From Adineta ricciae (taxonomy: Eukaryota > Rotifera > Eurotatoria > Adinetida > Adinetidae): a stretch of 64,000 nucleotides of DNA. The notes below the pieces were generated by a model. That model saw only the letters and a program-made list of their open reading frames with translations. It ran no database searches and had not been told where the DNA came from. Shown in pieces: positions 11,979 through 26,376 of this stretch. The stretch covers positions 65,560 through 129,559 of the forward strand of contig CAJNOJ010000161.1 in the NCBI GenBank assembly GCA_905250025.1, read 5' to 3'. The translations under genes and the position numbers were made by a program. The stretch's first letter is position 1, and each line of letters starts with the position of its first letter.

Positions 11979-12096
11979 CACCCCACCCACACCCACCCCC
12001 CACCCTCACCCACACCCTCACCCCACCCTCACCCACACCCTCACCCCACCCTCACCCACACCCTCACCCTCTCACCCTCACCCACCCCCTCACCCT
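11979..12096. repeat. C-rich telomere-like minisatellite
   Basis: About 118 bp without a single G on the plus strand, built from CCACCC, CTCACCC and CCCACA words. The core is a 23-bp unit, CCACCCTCACCCACACCCTC plus ACC, repeated three times almost exactly. CCCACA is the complement of TGTGGG, the telomeric repeat reported for bdelloid rotifers. The opposite strand reads as runs of GGG separated by 2-3 bases, which could form a G-quadruplex. Confidence 0.85.
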
Positions 12097-12566
12097 TTAA
12101 ATCGCTGAAATGTTTATAAATTAGATGTTTATTTATAAATGGATCGAATTTAAAAACTAATCAAGTATTTATAAATCTCTGATGCGTTTATAAATTGAAA
12201 TAAAATGTTTAAATATATATACAAATGGACTCGATTTATAAACGTCGAAAATGTTTGTAACTATTTTATATCTTCGCATGGAAAATTTATCGTTTTAAAA
12301 CCGATTTTTATATCAATTTATACATCGCTTACTTTCGGACTCACGAGTGCTTCCGATTCGTTTTTTTTTCAATCAAGCTAGATGAAATTTCGTTTTATTC
12401 ACAGGCACAACTGTAAAAAAATATGAATGAGAGAAAAAGAAAATCTAGAATGATGGAACTCCAGTAGTTCAACGAATATTCGTCGAAAAAGAGAAGAAAG
12501 AGGCAAAAGAGAAAAAATTAGCAGAAAAGAGGACGAAGAAGATGAATTTTGAGAAAAAGAGGATCA
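12097..12566. other. A+T-rich stretch with degenerate TTTATAAAT repeats
   Basis: Between about 12107 and 12260 the word GTTTATAAAT or a close variant recurs five or six times at irregular spacing, directly next to the C-rich minisatellite. A purine-rich stretch of GAGAAAAAGA type follows up to the assembly gap. No gene seen. Confidence 0.55.
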
Positions 12567-12585
12567 NNNNNNNNNNNNNNNNNNN
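12567..12585. other. Assembly gap (19 N)
   Basis: A run of 19 undetermined bases. It follows repeat-rich sequence, so continuity across it and the true gap size are uncertain. Confidence 0.99.
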
Positions 12586-13379
12586 GACTGCCTTCAAACT
12601 GACAAGTATTTTAGACAATCTGCATATGTGAATGAGAAACGCCTACTTTGCTTTGTCTTTTCATTTCAATACTTATCGAACAAGTATGTTGATTGAACGC
12701 GTGTTCAAATCTAATCGCCGAGCAGAAGGTGATTAGTCTTTTGACGCCAATGATTGAATCATCAGATGTTTTCAGATTGAAGGACAAAAAGAACAACGCC
12801 TTAGGAAACAACAGTCGAGAGACTCATTCAGATAATTATGATAAGAATTTAGACTATTTCTTTCTAAAAAAAGGGCCTCATGCGATTAGAATCTCTTCTA
12901 CCTAGTCATTTACAAGATTATATCTTCAAGTCATGAGCTAATAGCAAAATCTTACAGTTCTATTCATTGTAAATTTCGATCAGTCAAAAAAGAGAGGGAC
13001 TGATCTGATAAATTCAATTAAATCTTTCCGATACGATTAAATAGAAAAGAAGCTATACGAATGCCTTTTATCGATAATAGAATCAATGGAAAGTAACTAT
13101 CGATTGGTTTTTAATAGGATGATCTGAAGGCAAAATGCGACATTCGAAAATCGACTTTTCTCGAATTACATTGTTGTTACGTCCAGGACGATGTTTATCA
13201 CAGTCACATGCTCTATGTTTAATATGAATAGAAAGAAAAATAGAAGAGTGGACGATCGAAGAGTGTTATCTCGGATTCTCTCGATCGTATATCTAGGTAT
13301 ACAGTAGACAGTGTTTGTGTTTATTTTAACTTTTTCTACTACGTCGTCCGCATCGTAAATTCGCGAGAAAAAGTCAACT
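12586..13379. other. Non-coding stretch upstream of a small secreted-protein gene
   Basis: No exon, RNA gene or repeat recognised between the assembly gap and the start codon at 13380. Short frames on both strands overlap one another and look like chance. Confidence 0.5.
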
Positions 13380-13814
13380 ATGATTGCCCGTCAAGTTAAG
13401 TTCGTATTTGTGTCTTTACTTTTCGTCTTTGTGATCAATATTTCATCAGCTCCGATACCTGACGATCAATTGATTACAAAGCAAACAGTAACGTCCGCAA
13501 CAAGTGAACCAATCAATTATGATACTGACATTGATAAAAGCGAATCGAACGAAACATCGATGGAAGAAAATACTACTACTTTCGCAACAATTCAACAATC
13601 CAGTACAACTGTTTCAGACATAGAAGTAGTAACCAAAGATTATCCATTGATAATCTCACACTTATTAGCGTTTGATGTTGCTGAGATCCTTAATGGAACT
13701 GATCCTTTTCCCGTGGAAAGTGAAATGGGATTACCCGCAACACCAACTACAGACTTTCCCCAATGGATTGAAACTAACACAATGGTTTATGAACAGATTG
13801 ATAACAGCAATTAA
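13380..13814 (+). CDS. Small secreted protein, Ser/Thr-rich, unknown function
   Basis: A single-exon frame of 144 residues. It opens with a classical signal peptide (basic MIARQVK, hydrophobic FVFVSLLFVFVIN, likely cut after ISSA). The mature part is acidic and rich in Ser, Thr, Glu and Asn with several N-glycosylation sites (NET, NTT, NGT) and no cysteines, so it is probably an extended, glycosylated extracellular protein. I recognise no family. An AATAAA follows at about 13876. Coding status rests on the signal peptide and the clean start and stop; it could be a lineage-specific gene. Confidence 0.6.
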   Translation: MIARQVKFVFVSLLFVFVINISSAPIPDDQLITKQTVTSATSEPINYDTDIDKSESNETSMEENTTTFATIQQSSTTVSDIEVVTKDYPLIISHLLAFDVAEILNGTDPFPVESEMGLPATPTTDFPQWIETNTMVYEQIDNSN

Positions 13815-14182
13815 CTTGAAATCTCCTCGGGATACATGAACACTTGTTTTTGTTTCGTTTTATACATGTCGAACTTAATAAACTTGCTCTTGATTTCATT
13901 GCATTGAAGACGTTTGCATGTCACATTCTATCAGTGGTGGTGGTGGTATTTGAGAGGAAACATACGTACACGACGTACTTTCATTCTTGTCTTTATTTTT
14001 CAAACGACAACCAACACAATTTTCATACAAATAAATAGATTTTATATACATAAAATATGAAATCACATATTTGATTATTTGTTAAGTTTTCATTTTTGTT
14101 ACTACAACACAACAACAAGACGTCACCGGCTATCGCAAGAGAAGAACAACAAAACGACAAAGATCATTCCTTGAATTTCATT

Positions 14183-15594
14183 TCAGTCAGGCTCGAGTAG
14201 TGACATTAGATGATGCTGATTATTAAGGGTTTTCTCATTATTCGTTGCAAATAATTTGTTCATATTGACCAATTCGATATTCTTCTGAACACTTGATGTT
14301 GTAACATCGATGACAATATCATTCATTGGCGTTGTCGTTGATGGGCGTGGTCCGAATTTGAATTGATTATTGAAATAGAGTGTGATAAATGGACATTTAC
14401 CAAGAATAATCTCAAACAAATCACGTCGTAAACCAAACCACCCTAGAGGAAAAGAAGAAAAACAACATAAATCATACTCGTCACAGATATTTACACGGAT
14501 TGCTATCCGTTGCGCCGAAGGAAAACGTCGACCATGCTATTAGAGCAATCCACAATGGTATGGCCACGACCGTGTAAGATGTTTTTCCTATTTGTTCACT
14601 GTCTCCAAGGTCTAGACGATCGACAAGTAAAATCTGAAGATATTCAACATTGTAATCACATGAGAATTTGATTAATCTGTCCTACCGCAAAAATGCTAAT
14701 TGGAATGAACATAACTGCATAAACAATTGCTTCCGTAATGGTACTTGATTCACGTTGATTAGGCACTAAGCGACGAGAACATCGGTGTATGATTGCGAGA
14801 ATCAATTTTGATATGACAAATAATAAAGCAATACATAAAGATATCCAGACTGGAATAAAGACGACCTAGAATGATATTTACGTGGAATTATTCAATGAGA
14901 GGAGTCAAAACAAACGTACGACATATCGCCATGTAATTGAAGAGTCCAAACGAAGAGGCAGAAATAGAAAGAAAAGCCCATTCGCTGAGATAAATGCTTG
15001 TATCTGAACGAAACGAAATCAATGTTCAGAGAGAGAAGTTTCAAGTGAAAATACATACGAGAAAGTTTCTTTGCACTTTCAGTGACCATAGGCATGATAT
15101 AAAGGCAAGAAATGTACAGAGAAATAATGGAACAAAGCATACAGTCCAGGGAATTTCTGGGCGATTTTCTAATTTGTCACATATAAGAATTTCGAATATA
15201 AAGATAAGCAAATGAAGAAAAAAGTAAATGATTAATGCTCGACAATCATTGTCTGGTGAGCGAATGATTCTATTCAACGAGAATACGTGTACAACTTCTT
15301 CTAATCACCATCAGCTTACCTATGTCGTTCGCCATGTTTACACCAGAAGAAGATGCCTGTGCAGGCACCGAAAACCACCAGCATTTTCCAGATAAATAGT
15401 GGTAGGAACACCAGCCAGTAGCTGATTTGAATGTATCCATCAAGTTGTAATGCGAATAAGATGGAAAAGATCAGAAGTGAAAAAGTCACAACAAAACGTC
15501 TAGAAGGAAAAGTTCTCGGTGTTCACTTCTTCTCCATAGTAACGCGAAATTCTTACGCAGGATTACACGACTGAATATACCTCGAGGTGTCCAT
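14183..15594 (-). CDS. TMEM185: TMEM185-like multi-pass membrane protein (copy A)
   Basis: Seven exons: 15557-15594, 15320-15499, 15059-15269, 14920-15003, 14686-14865, 14495-14633, 14183-14442; 363 residues. The order of segments matches vertebrate TMEM185A/B: an NPARF start, LQLDGYIQISYWLVFLPLFIWK, FEILICDKLE, LRLDSSITW, ILLVDRLD, then WWFGLRRDLFEI before a cytosolic tail ending in EPD. This Pfam Tmemb_185A family is widespread in eukaryotes and has no settled biochemical role. The gene lies 79 bp downstream of a tandem paralogue on the same strand, and an acceptor-like GTTTTAG lies about 16 bp upstream of its ATG, as expected for a downstream gene of a trans-spliced operon. The first exon has the same length (38 bp) as in copy B. 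Confidence 0.85.
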
Positions 15595-15673
15595 CCATCG
15601 TCAATTCATCTAAAACGAAAGCGGAAGTTCTTACATGAATAAAAAAACGGTTTATTTCCACTGCTTTCATTTA

Positions 15674-17162
15674 TTAATCAGGCTCATGCAATTTTAAAAT
15701 ATTCGTAGGTGATAATAATATAGGTGTTAAACGTTCGTTTTCGTCGTGACCATCCTTCGATTGATCACAGAATGAAGAGGACTTTTTCTTGAAAAAAATG
15801 CGACGATTTGATTGCATATTTCGATTCAATTGTCTGGTAGGATTCACAGTTGTTGATGGAGAATCGTTTGTAGTAAAATGATATTCAATATTAGCATAGG
15901 TTTCAAATATCGGACATATATGTAAAAGCCACGTACACGTATCTTGTCGTAGACCAAACCACCCTTCGGAAGAGATAACGAGAAAGTGATGAATGTTCGT
16001 CTCAGAAGAGAACTTTTGTCTTACAATGATTTGCGGGTACTCGACTACCAAATGACATGTAAATGAGTAGTAGTAATGCAATATACAATGGTAAACACAC
16101 GACAATAAATGAAAGATCAACAGAGCGTTCCAGATAGAAGACTAAAAGGATCTAAATATAGCAGAAGCATACTCATCATTGTGAGTTTCGTTTTGTTTGA
16201 GTTAAAAGTGAAGTTTTACTTGAAAAATGAGTAGAAAGAAAAGAATGCATATATGGCCAACTGTTGGACTTGCGAGAATTTGACAACAAGGTCGATGTAA
16301 ATAATGCTGACCAGATGAATTTGATTGATTTTCATTACGATAATAATGTAAAAACGTCCAGATTATCCGACCGATACAAAATATAATCGAGATACCCATG
16401 ACAATCCACAACGGAATAAATACTGCCTACAATACCTCTATCAATCAAAAGAAAACTCGTACAAAGTCAACAAACCGCATAGCTCCACGTTAAAATACTA
16501 TTATCTAATTTTAATGCAAAGAAAATGAATTGAAGAATATTAACAACAAATAAAGCTTGAATCTAAAGAGAGAAGAATTTCATTTGAAGCTCACGAACGC
16601 GTTTCACTCTACCTCCCAAGAACGACCATGGCGTAGTAACCAAACATAGGTGAATACTGAGATAATTGAAAGAACAATTAAGGGTAAAAAGCAAACAATC
16701 CAAGTTAAACGATATTCCGGATCATTCGGCTGTTCAAGATTATAACACACTAAGATTTCAAATATGAGCAAGAGTATTGTTTCGATGAGATTCAAAAATA
16801 ATGCTCGACATTGAATCGGAGAATTTCGCTCACGACTAAAACAGAAAATCCAACGAACAATCAAGCCATTGTATTTTTTGTTGAACTCACTTTCTCGATC
16901 GAACACAACAATAGGTTAGTATTCCAACAACTGCGCCAACGATGCCCAAGAACTTCCAAATAAATAGTGGAAGGAAGACTAACCAGTACGGCCAAAGTAT
17001 AAGTAACTGTTCACGAAAAGCATAGAATAGACTGAAGGTTAACAAGCAAAATGAAACAAGAAATTGACTAGATAAAATAACAAACAATTCAGTTGTTTTT
17101 CTTTGGTATAAATAAGATCGTTACCATGCATTGAATTCCTGCCAAACTGAAACTCTGTTCAT
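15674..17162 (-). CDS. TMEM185: TMEM185-like multi-pass membrane protein (copy B)
   Basis: Seven exons: 17125-17162, 16891-17067, 16613-16835, 16476-16562, 16220-16426, 16025-16151, 15674-15963; 382 residues. Same architecture as copy A: YWLVFLPLFIWKFLG, FEILVCYNLE, NILQFIFFALKLDNSI, ILLVFYLERS and WWFGLRQDTCTWLL, with a longer basic tail that also ends in EPD. Six introns fall at equivalent positions in both copies, showing an old tandem duplication before the sequences diverged. The stop TAA overlaps an AATAAA. It is probably the promoter-proximal gene of a two-gene unit. The exon 4 donor (GTTTGT) departs from consensus. Confidence 0.85.
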
Positions 17163-17568
17163 CGAGTCATTCGATATTGGCGAAAGTTTATTTTCTACAA
17201 GACTACATTCTTCTTCAAAAAATACTTCATCTGAAAGTAGAAATTATCATGAAGCATTGTCGCAGTTTTTATTACTTTTTTTCTTCTCTTCTCTTGTCCT
17301 TGTTGTTCTTACTAAACTTAATCAGTCATACGCCTTCCATCACCAATGTAGAAATGAGTATACATTTTTCTGAGTAGATGGCGCTAGAAATATGAGTACG
17401 CAGATCTATTATTGCTCTGTTGCTTGCTCATAGTCTCGTTGCGACTGACTTAGGACGATTCCAGAGATCAGAACTGAGACAATTTCGAACTTTAATCTTT
17501 TCTCTTTTGCATTTTATTTATTTTTAATTTTCTTACGAATGAAAGAAAAAGAAAGATGGAAACAAGGA
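17163..17568. other. Intergenic spacer
   Basis: About 400 bp between TMEM177 and the upstream TMEM185-like gene. It probably holds the promoter of copy B and the 3' UTR of TMEM177, whose AATAAA signals lie at about 17510-17530 on the minus strand. No other feature seen. Confidence 0.5.
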
Positions 17569-19009
17569 CTATTCAATGGTAGATGTTGATCTTTTTAGTA
17601 AAGTGGGTTTGGGATTTGGTTTAAATATTGTTTGTCGTGCTTCGAGTTCAGATAAACTCATTAATTGGTCCATTTTAGCTCGTAATCGTTTCAATCGATA
17701 ACTAATCAATGGACTCCATCGATACATTGGAATAGACAATTCCGAAAAGTATGGAAATCGAACGCGTGTCTTCGTACGTTCACCATCTGCATCAAATAGA
17801 TCTTTTCCATTTGGTAACAATTCACGTAGGATGCGATTTCTTTGCAATTGTTTGTCGAGAAATTCGATTCCACCGTCGAGTAAATCTAGACCGTTGGATA
17901 TTGTTGACGAATCACGGATCCGACTAACTTGCATGTTGATAAGACGACCGAGAAATGGTGATAGATATAAGCATAATAAACCATTGGAGAGAAGAAAGTG
18001 GAAAAAGAGAAAACGCTTGAAGCGCGTTCGAAAATGTAAACGTAAACGGGTGTAGAGTGTAAATGGAAGAAAAAATGAGCCAGCAACAACGAACCATGGT
18101 ATCAAAAACCATGGACCAGATGCCATTTCGAGTTGATCCCCTAGAGCGTATTTTTTTGCATCGTCCGATAGATAGAATGTCTCAATTAGCTTTTGTACGA
18201 GCATTGTTTCACCTATAATGAATCGTAAACAATTTGTGGTATCGTTGAAAGAACGAAATGATGCAGTCTTACGCGTCATGGGCGGAACAGGAGTTGGCTG
18301 AGAAGGTTCTTGCACTGACACTGGTGGTGGAGATGACGGTGTTGGAGAATTGTCGAACCATCGACTGAACCAAGGTTTTGATTTATTCGATTTTGTGGTT
18401 GTTTCTTGTGGTTGTGGTGTTAGTTTTTCGCTTTGATTCGAAGCAAAGTTCAATTTGCTTAGATCAACACGAGATAAATCGATATTAGAAAAATCAATTT
18501 CTTGACCGTTAATGTTTATTTTGACTTTTTTCAAGTCCTCTATTGACGATAGATTTGCCCATTGCGGAACCATCACATAAACAACACCGCTGAATAGTGG
18601 TGAAAAGTTACCATTAAGATCAAAATCAAGACCCGTGTGTACAGCTGGACGAATATCAAAATTGGGTGTACGGCGCATTTGTTCGGGTAGTTTCATTCGA
18701 ACAGCAACCTACAAATGACAACAATAATACATTTTAGTCAACCAAAACATTCTTATACTTCAGTTGCCAATCGATTATACGACGAATCAACTTTTAGAAA
18801 TTCTCCTTCTTCATTTGTTGGTCGTTGAAATAGATATTTCAATGATTTTTCAGGTCGAACCATTGTATAAAAGTAGGGACCTATGATGACACCTGAACGA
18901 AGAAAGCTCGAATTGTGAGATGAACACTGAACAAATGTTGTTACATACCTGCACATGCAAATGCACGAACTAGCTTTCCTATTTGTCCCCTCTGTGCTTG
19001 AAAATTCAT
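17569..19009 (-). CDS. TMEM177: TMEM177-like mitochondrial inner-membrane protein
   Basis: Three exons: 18949-19009, 18759-18892, 17569-18708; 444 residues. The N-terminus has a short hydrophobic segment (AFACAGVIIGPYFYTMV), and two membrane helices lie in the middle (GPWFLIPWFVVAGSFFLPF and FFHFLLSNGLLCLYLSPF). The motifs SDDAKKYALGDQLEMAS, GGIEFLDKQLQRNRILREL and the FPYFSEL end resemble vertebrate TMEM177, which helps stabilise COX20 and mature COX2 in complex IV assembly. It is longer than the human protein (311 residues) because of a Pro/Ser/Thr-rich insertion near the middle. The ATG directly follows TTCTAG, an apparent trans-splice acceptor, 70 bp after the CDK10 stop, so the two genes may be co-transcribed. 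Confidence 0.75.
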
Positions 19010-19079
19010 CTAGAATAATGGAAATTGTACAGTATGTACATTAGAGTAGACAACAGACAATCATTTCGACAAGATTTTA

Positions 19080-20455
19080 TTAAGATTTTCGTACACGTTT
19101 TACATCAACACAACCAACGCGAAGCGGAGGTAGATTCTGTCTTTTACGAGTATCATTTGCATTCGAACTCGAATCATTGGATGGACGCGATGGATTTGAT
19201 GAGGATGATTTCTGATTTCGATGTTGTGGGAATGAAGGCATCAGTTCAGGCTCACAAGGTAATGGTGCTTCTTTGAAGTACGAACTTCGTAAGCAATCTT
19301 CCGCCGTTGCTCTAAATGGTATGAACAATATGAAACACATTAAAATACGATGAACAAAGACGTACCGTTTGGCCGGATCGTACATAAACATAAAGTTAAT
19401 AAGACGCAAGCCTGCACTTGATAACCATGAAAATGTCTGTTTGACATTGTTGTACGGTTGCTGACGTAAGGTAAAATTTTTCAATGATGGTAATTCATTT
19501 AATCCCGGCCAGATTTTCTCAGTCGGCGTTCCAAACATATCAATAATCAAATCAATCTGCTGGATTTCCGAGCGGCCAGGTAACAATGGACGATGACAGA
19601 GTAATTCTCCAAGTACACAGCCTGCCGACCAGATATCGATGGCTGTGGTTTGGTATTTTGAACCTAAAGAAAATGAATGACATCTTCAATGATATTTCAA
19701 TTGTAGTTCGTCTTCGTTTCGTACCGAACAGAAGTTCAGGTGCTCGATACCAAAGTGTGACAACCATTGGTGTCATTGTACCATTTGGTAATGTGAACTG
19801 TCTCGCTAAACCGAAATCCGCTATTTTCAAACAGCCACTATCTGTTAATAACAGATTCGACACTTTTATATCACGATGTACAATGAAGCGTTTGTGAACA
19901 TAATTTAATCCACGGAATAATTGTAATGCGATGCATTTGACTTGTGCTTCAGTGAACGGCTGAGACATATGATCCAATAAGGACGCTAGATCTTGTTCAC
20001 AATAAGTCATCACAAGAAATATTGACCGTAAGGATCTTCCGACAGCTATTTCGCGTAATTCAACGATATTTTCATGACGTAGATTTAACAGAAGGTTTAT
20101 TTCACGCATGGAACTTATTGGTAAACCCCACTGTTCATTTTCCATTCGAACTTTTTTCAAAGCAACAATCTCCTGGCTGACTTTATCTCGGCCGCGATAC
20201 ACAACGCCATATGTGCCTTTGCCGATGCAATTCAATTTTTCAAATTCAGATACTGGCCTAAACGAAATTATGTAAGACAATCTCTGCGCTCAATGCGACC
20301 ACAACTCTTCATCGACTTTCTACTAGACTCAGATCTTACCTACATGTACCAAACAGATACGCGTCAGGTATTGTGATAGGCTGATCAGTAAGCATGGAAT
20401 AAATCGTCGTTTTGTTCTCTTCATTAATACTATTATTTGCTCCTGACGAAGTCAT
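19080..20455 (-). CDS. CDK10: Cyclin-dependent kinase 10
   Basis: Four exons: 20340-20455, 19725-20257, 19366-19663, 19080-19311; 392 residues. All kinase landmarks are present: [11 protein letters not shown] glycine loop, ALKKVR lysine, PISSMRE (the CDK10 helix, PISSLRE in human), [10 protein letters not shown] catalytic loop, [18 protein letters not shown] activation segment. The C-terminal stretch [20 protein letters not shown] is diagnostic of CDK10. With cyclin M it phosphorylates ETS2 and affects ciliogenesis and transcription in vertebrates. The ATG immediately follows ATCTAG, an acceptor-like sequence. The stop TAA overlaps AATAAA. TMEM177 follows after 70 bp. Confidence 0.95.
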
Positions 20456-21523
20456 CTAGATAAGTTTTTATTTTCTAAAGTAGGAAAAACAAGTCAGATC
20501 TCTTTTCGAACATTCATCTGCAATCGATCTTGTTTGAATAAATGAAAATGAGATAAATTTTTCCGTTGGTCAGCGTTTTCACTGGAACCAACATTCGCAA
20601 TGGGTCGGTTTTATTCCGAAAAAGTGCAGCCATCACACATATAAATATATATCTGCTAATTCTACATAGATACGCTTTTTTCCTTTCGGGCTGGCTCGAA
20701 CAGATAGAAAAAGTGACACATAGGCAAAGTTTGCACAAAGAGAAGAACAACAACAAAATGATGTTTTTTTGTAAGAAAAAATAGTTCGCAATCATGTGAG
20801 TTAGAGCCAAACAAACAATAATGAAAGAAGAAGAAAGAAGAAAAAAAGATGAACACACGCGCACACACACACGAAAAATAAAGGAAAAAAAAGAGACATG
20901 TGAATGCCAATATATGTACAAAAGAAGTCGAACTGTGAAGAAAGTTAGAACCAATATATATTGCACACAGGGTCGAGTAAAAGAAGGCTTAAGGAATAAG
21001 ATGTCTCTTGTCTTCGTAGGTTCACTGAAAAAGCACTAAAAAAGGGGATGTGTATGAGAATCTTGGAGGGAAAGAATGAGTGGAAGAAGACAAGAAGACG
21101 CGCACGCAAAATGAAATTACTGATATTTTTTATACGTGTTTACAAAAAAAGGTCTTTTTTATCTTTTTTTGGTTGAATTTTTTTCATGATTTTTTTTCGA
21201 TTTTTTTGTAAAGTTTTTTTTCCTGGAAGGTATAGTTGCATAGATTAGAGCGTTTTTTCGCATAGAGAAGGAAAGACAATGGGAGAGAAACAGGGAAAAT
21301 ACGAAGATGAAAGAAAGAAAGACATAGGTGTTGTACGTTGCTGAGCCGAGGAAAGGAAAGGAAATGAACAAAAAATAGATATGTATGACGAGAAGATGAG
21401 AAAAAAAATAAATAGAAGTGAAAGGGAAACGATAATAACGACAACAAGAGATATTTGACTGGATTTTATCTTCACCATTATGTATATCATTACATCTCCT
21501 CTTACACACATATACACCGTTTT
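20456..21523. other. Intergenic stretch, low complexity
   Basis: About 1.1 kb between CDK10 and the TENT4-like gene. The plus strand is rich in A/G tracts with a CA-type dinucleotide patch near 20855-20875. Long minus-strand frames here (for example 20514-20966 and 21159-21517) are Phe/Ser/Leu translations of these purine tracts and are not supported as genes. Confidence 0.55.
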
Positions 21524-23852
<2,329 letters not shown>

Positions 23853-25095
23853 TGTTTTTTCTTTCTCGATCAATGACTTGTCACTGAAACAAAATTAGTT
23901 CAAATAAATATTAGAAAAAGCAATTGTCGGCTGATTCTTCAGACATATACCTATTCGTTAAATGATTTATTTCGAATGGTAATACTAGAAATAGAGAGAA
24001 AGAAAAATATATTTAAATCCAGGGTTCGAATAGTTAAAGTAGAGAAAAGAGAGAGAGAGTGAACCATACTTGAATAGCATCGTTTCGCCTTATGTTAAAT
24101 GTATCTTCGAAAATGACATACGAATAAGCGAGGAAAAGGACGAAGAAAAAGTCGAGAACGAGATGTTCTCTGAAAAGAATTATTTATACACACTACAATA
24201 ACGAAGATTAACAGTAGATCGCAAACAACCACAAATGTAAATATACATATAGAGAATACAGATTCTTCGTTATGAGAGTAACAACACAACACGTGTGTTT
24301 AGATTCTATGAATATACAGTTTGTAAGTGAAGGTGACGATTGGTTCGCGACTATCCAATCGGTGGTATGGTATAATTCTCTTTCTAAAATAATGATAGAA
24401 ACGTGATAAACAATCGAGATCTTCAGCAGTCAGTTGTTGTAACGGCAAGAAGTACTCTTTTAACTGAATTTGAATCAGCACTAAAAAACATTTTCTACGA
24501 AGTAGAACGATGTCGACGAATAATTAACGCTTGAAATTTACTTTCAAAAGTATGACTTCAGAGATGTGGAAAAATATGTTTCATTTAATAAGTATATAAA
24601 ATCTTCCAGAAAATCGAAACTAAATTTCAGTTGACATCACATGTCTTCGTTTCTACTGCATGGATATCAGGCAAACAATGTTACTGGCATATTTCATGTG
24701 ATTTTTTACTAATTATTGTCCTCTTTCAAAAATAATATTCTGTTGGTTGACTTTCAATTCAAGTTCTAATTTATAAAATTGAAATCAATACATTGATAAC
24801 GTGCTTACTAACTAGTACTCTTATAATTAATTACATGCACAAAACATAGTTCGGTGATGATTGAGGTTTTCATCATCATTATGTTTTCTCAATGAAAATT
24901 AATTATTTAGTGCATGATATCATGTCGACAAAACAAAGTGAACTATTATAGTGTATTGATTAGATATCATGAAGTAGAAACAAGAGTACTGGATGGGGAA
25001 ACTTTGATAAAGAAATTTTTACGTATTTGAAGGGTTGAGAATCTGTTTGATAAGATTTTATTCGCTACTAAACACATACAAAACGAACAGATGAC
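23853..25095. other. 5' region of TENT4-like gene and intergenic spacer
   Basis: Contains a possible upstream exon at 23951-23984 of the TENT4-like gene. The rest, up to the EMC3 stop, is A+T-rich without a recognisable exon or RNA gene. Confidence 0.45.
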
Positions 25096-26133
25096 CTAGC
25101 GTGAACGGAAATACGATCGTTGAGACATAACATCATTTTCGACATTTCTAAATGCCCACTGATGATCAACAACCAATAGACCTTCTCGCTCAGCTTTAAA
25201 TGCTTTTGCTGAATCTTGTGGCATTGATACAGCGGCCATATTCATTTGATCTTGCATCATCTTTGTTTGATCAGCAGCATTGTTCTCTCCGAGAAGCAGA
25301 TTGTTGACACCACGTTGTCCAAATATATTGATAGCATACCAGGAAACTGACGATAGCCTAGTCAAAGAATAGCATATAATCATTTTCCTAAAGAACACAT
25401 AGAAACTTTGCTACTGACCAACTAGCGTCAAGAGTTGCTAATTCGACACCACGTTGCAACATTGGTTTAAAACGGTATGTTAATGGGAATGGTACTTTAG
25501 CTAAAAATATCGACAAAAAAATTTTATAAAATCGGATTCGAATTCTTGAAATACATACTGCAAAGAAAACCACTAAATGCCCAGTTGATCACACCACCAA
25601 TGACAATCATAGGTACCATATTTGAGATGTTATTTTTGAGCATTTCTGTCATCATCGTCGGATCTATTGAATTTGACACATGTAATGTATTGATATCGTT
25701 TTCCGTTCGACTCTACCTGTAATTGGATTTCGAATAGGTTGTTGTCGGCCTTGTTGCGTAGTAAGATAACCATTTTCTTCGTTAACAAAAAAATGTTTTC
25801 GCATAACGAATCCCTAATATAGAAAACCGATAATAGAAAAAAAACTATTCGTTCAACAGCAAATGAAACCTCTTTTGGAATATATTTTCCATTTTCACGT
25901 AAGATTCGCGTACGGATAAGTGCTTGACTGAAACAAACGAATAACTATGATTGCAGACATATTCCATGCGAATTGCATCACTACCTGTCGGCTATTTGTT
26001 GTTTATCAACCGGTTTCTCACCAGCTGTAATAATTGTAATATAGTGCCGTAGCATACCGACAAAAAACGTTATGACGACAATAGGCATAAAAACCCAAAA
26101 TCGAATAGCTGAATCAAGTAATAATTCAACCAT
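25096..26133 (-). CDS. EMC3: ER membrane protein complex subunit 3
   Basis: Six exons: 25985-26133, 25870-25927, 25717-25813, 25559-25663, 25419-25500, 25096-25357; 250 residues (human 261). EMC3 is the Oxa1/YidC-like core of the EMC insertase, which puts tail-anchored and multi-pass proteins into the ER membrane. Seen here: [20 protein letters not shown] (first helix), [56 protein letters not shown] and [14 protein letters not shown], all matching animal EMC3 in order. An acceptor-like GTTTTAG lies about 10 bp before the ATG. Introns are 55-62 bp. Confidence 0.95.
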
Positions 26134-26376
26134 GTTCGTATATCTAAAACACAAATTAGAAAACATTACATGTGCTCTCTTCAACAGAAAGAGATTCTTC
26201 AATTATTTGCTCATAATCCTGATTATGATTAGTTTTTTTTTATTACAGAGATCAAGATGATGTGTAATATTTTCTTGATTTGTTTTTGACGACATTGTCA
26301 GCCACGATGAGCGATGCTCGATTCATTTATTCGAGGATATGAGAATCTTGATATCGAATGAAATAAGTACGTCCTA

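Noticed and set aside
20514..21517. Several Phe/Ser/Leu-rich minus-strand frames
   Set aside because: They translate purine tracts of the opposite strand, overlap each other in different frames and have no domain or splice support.
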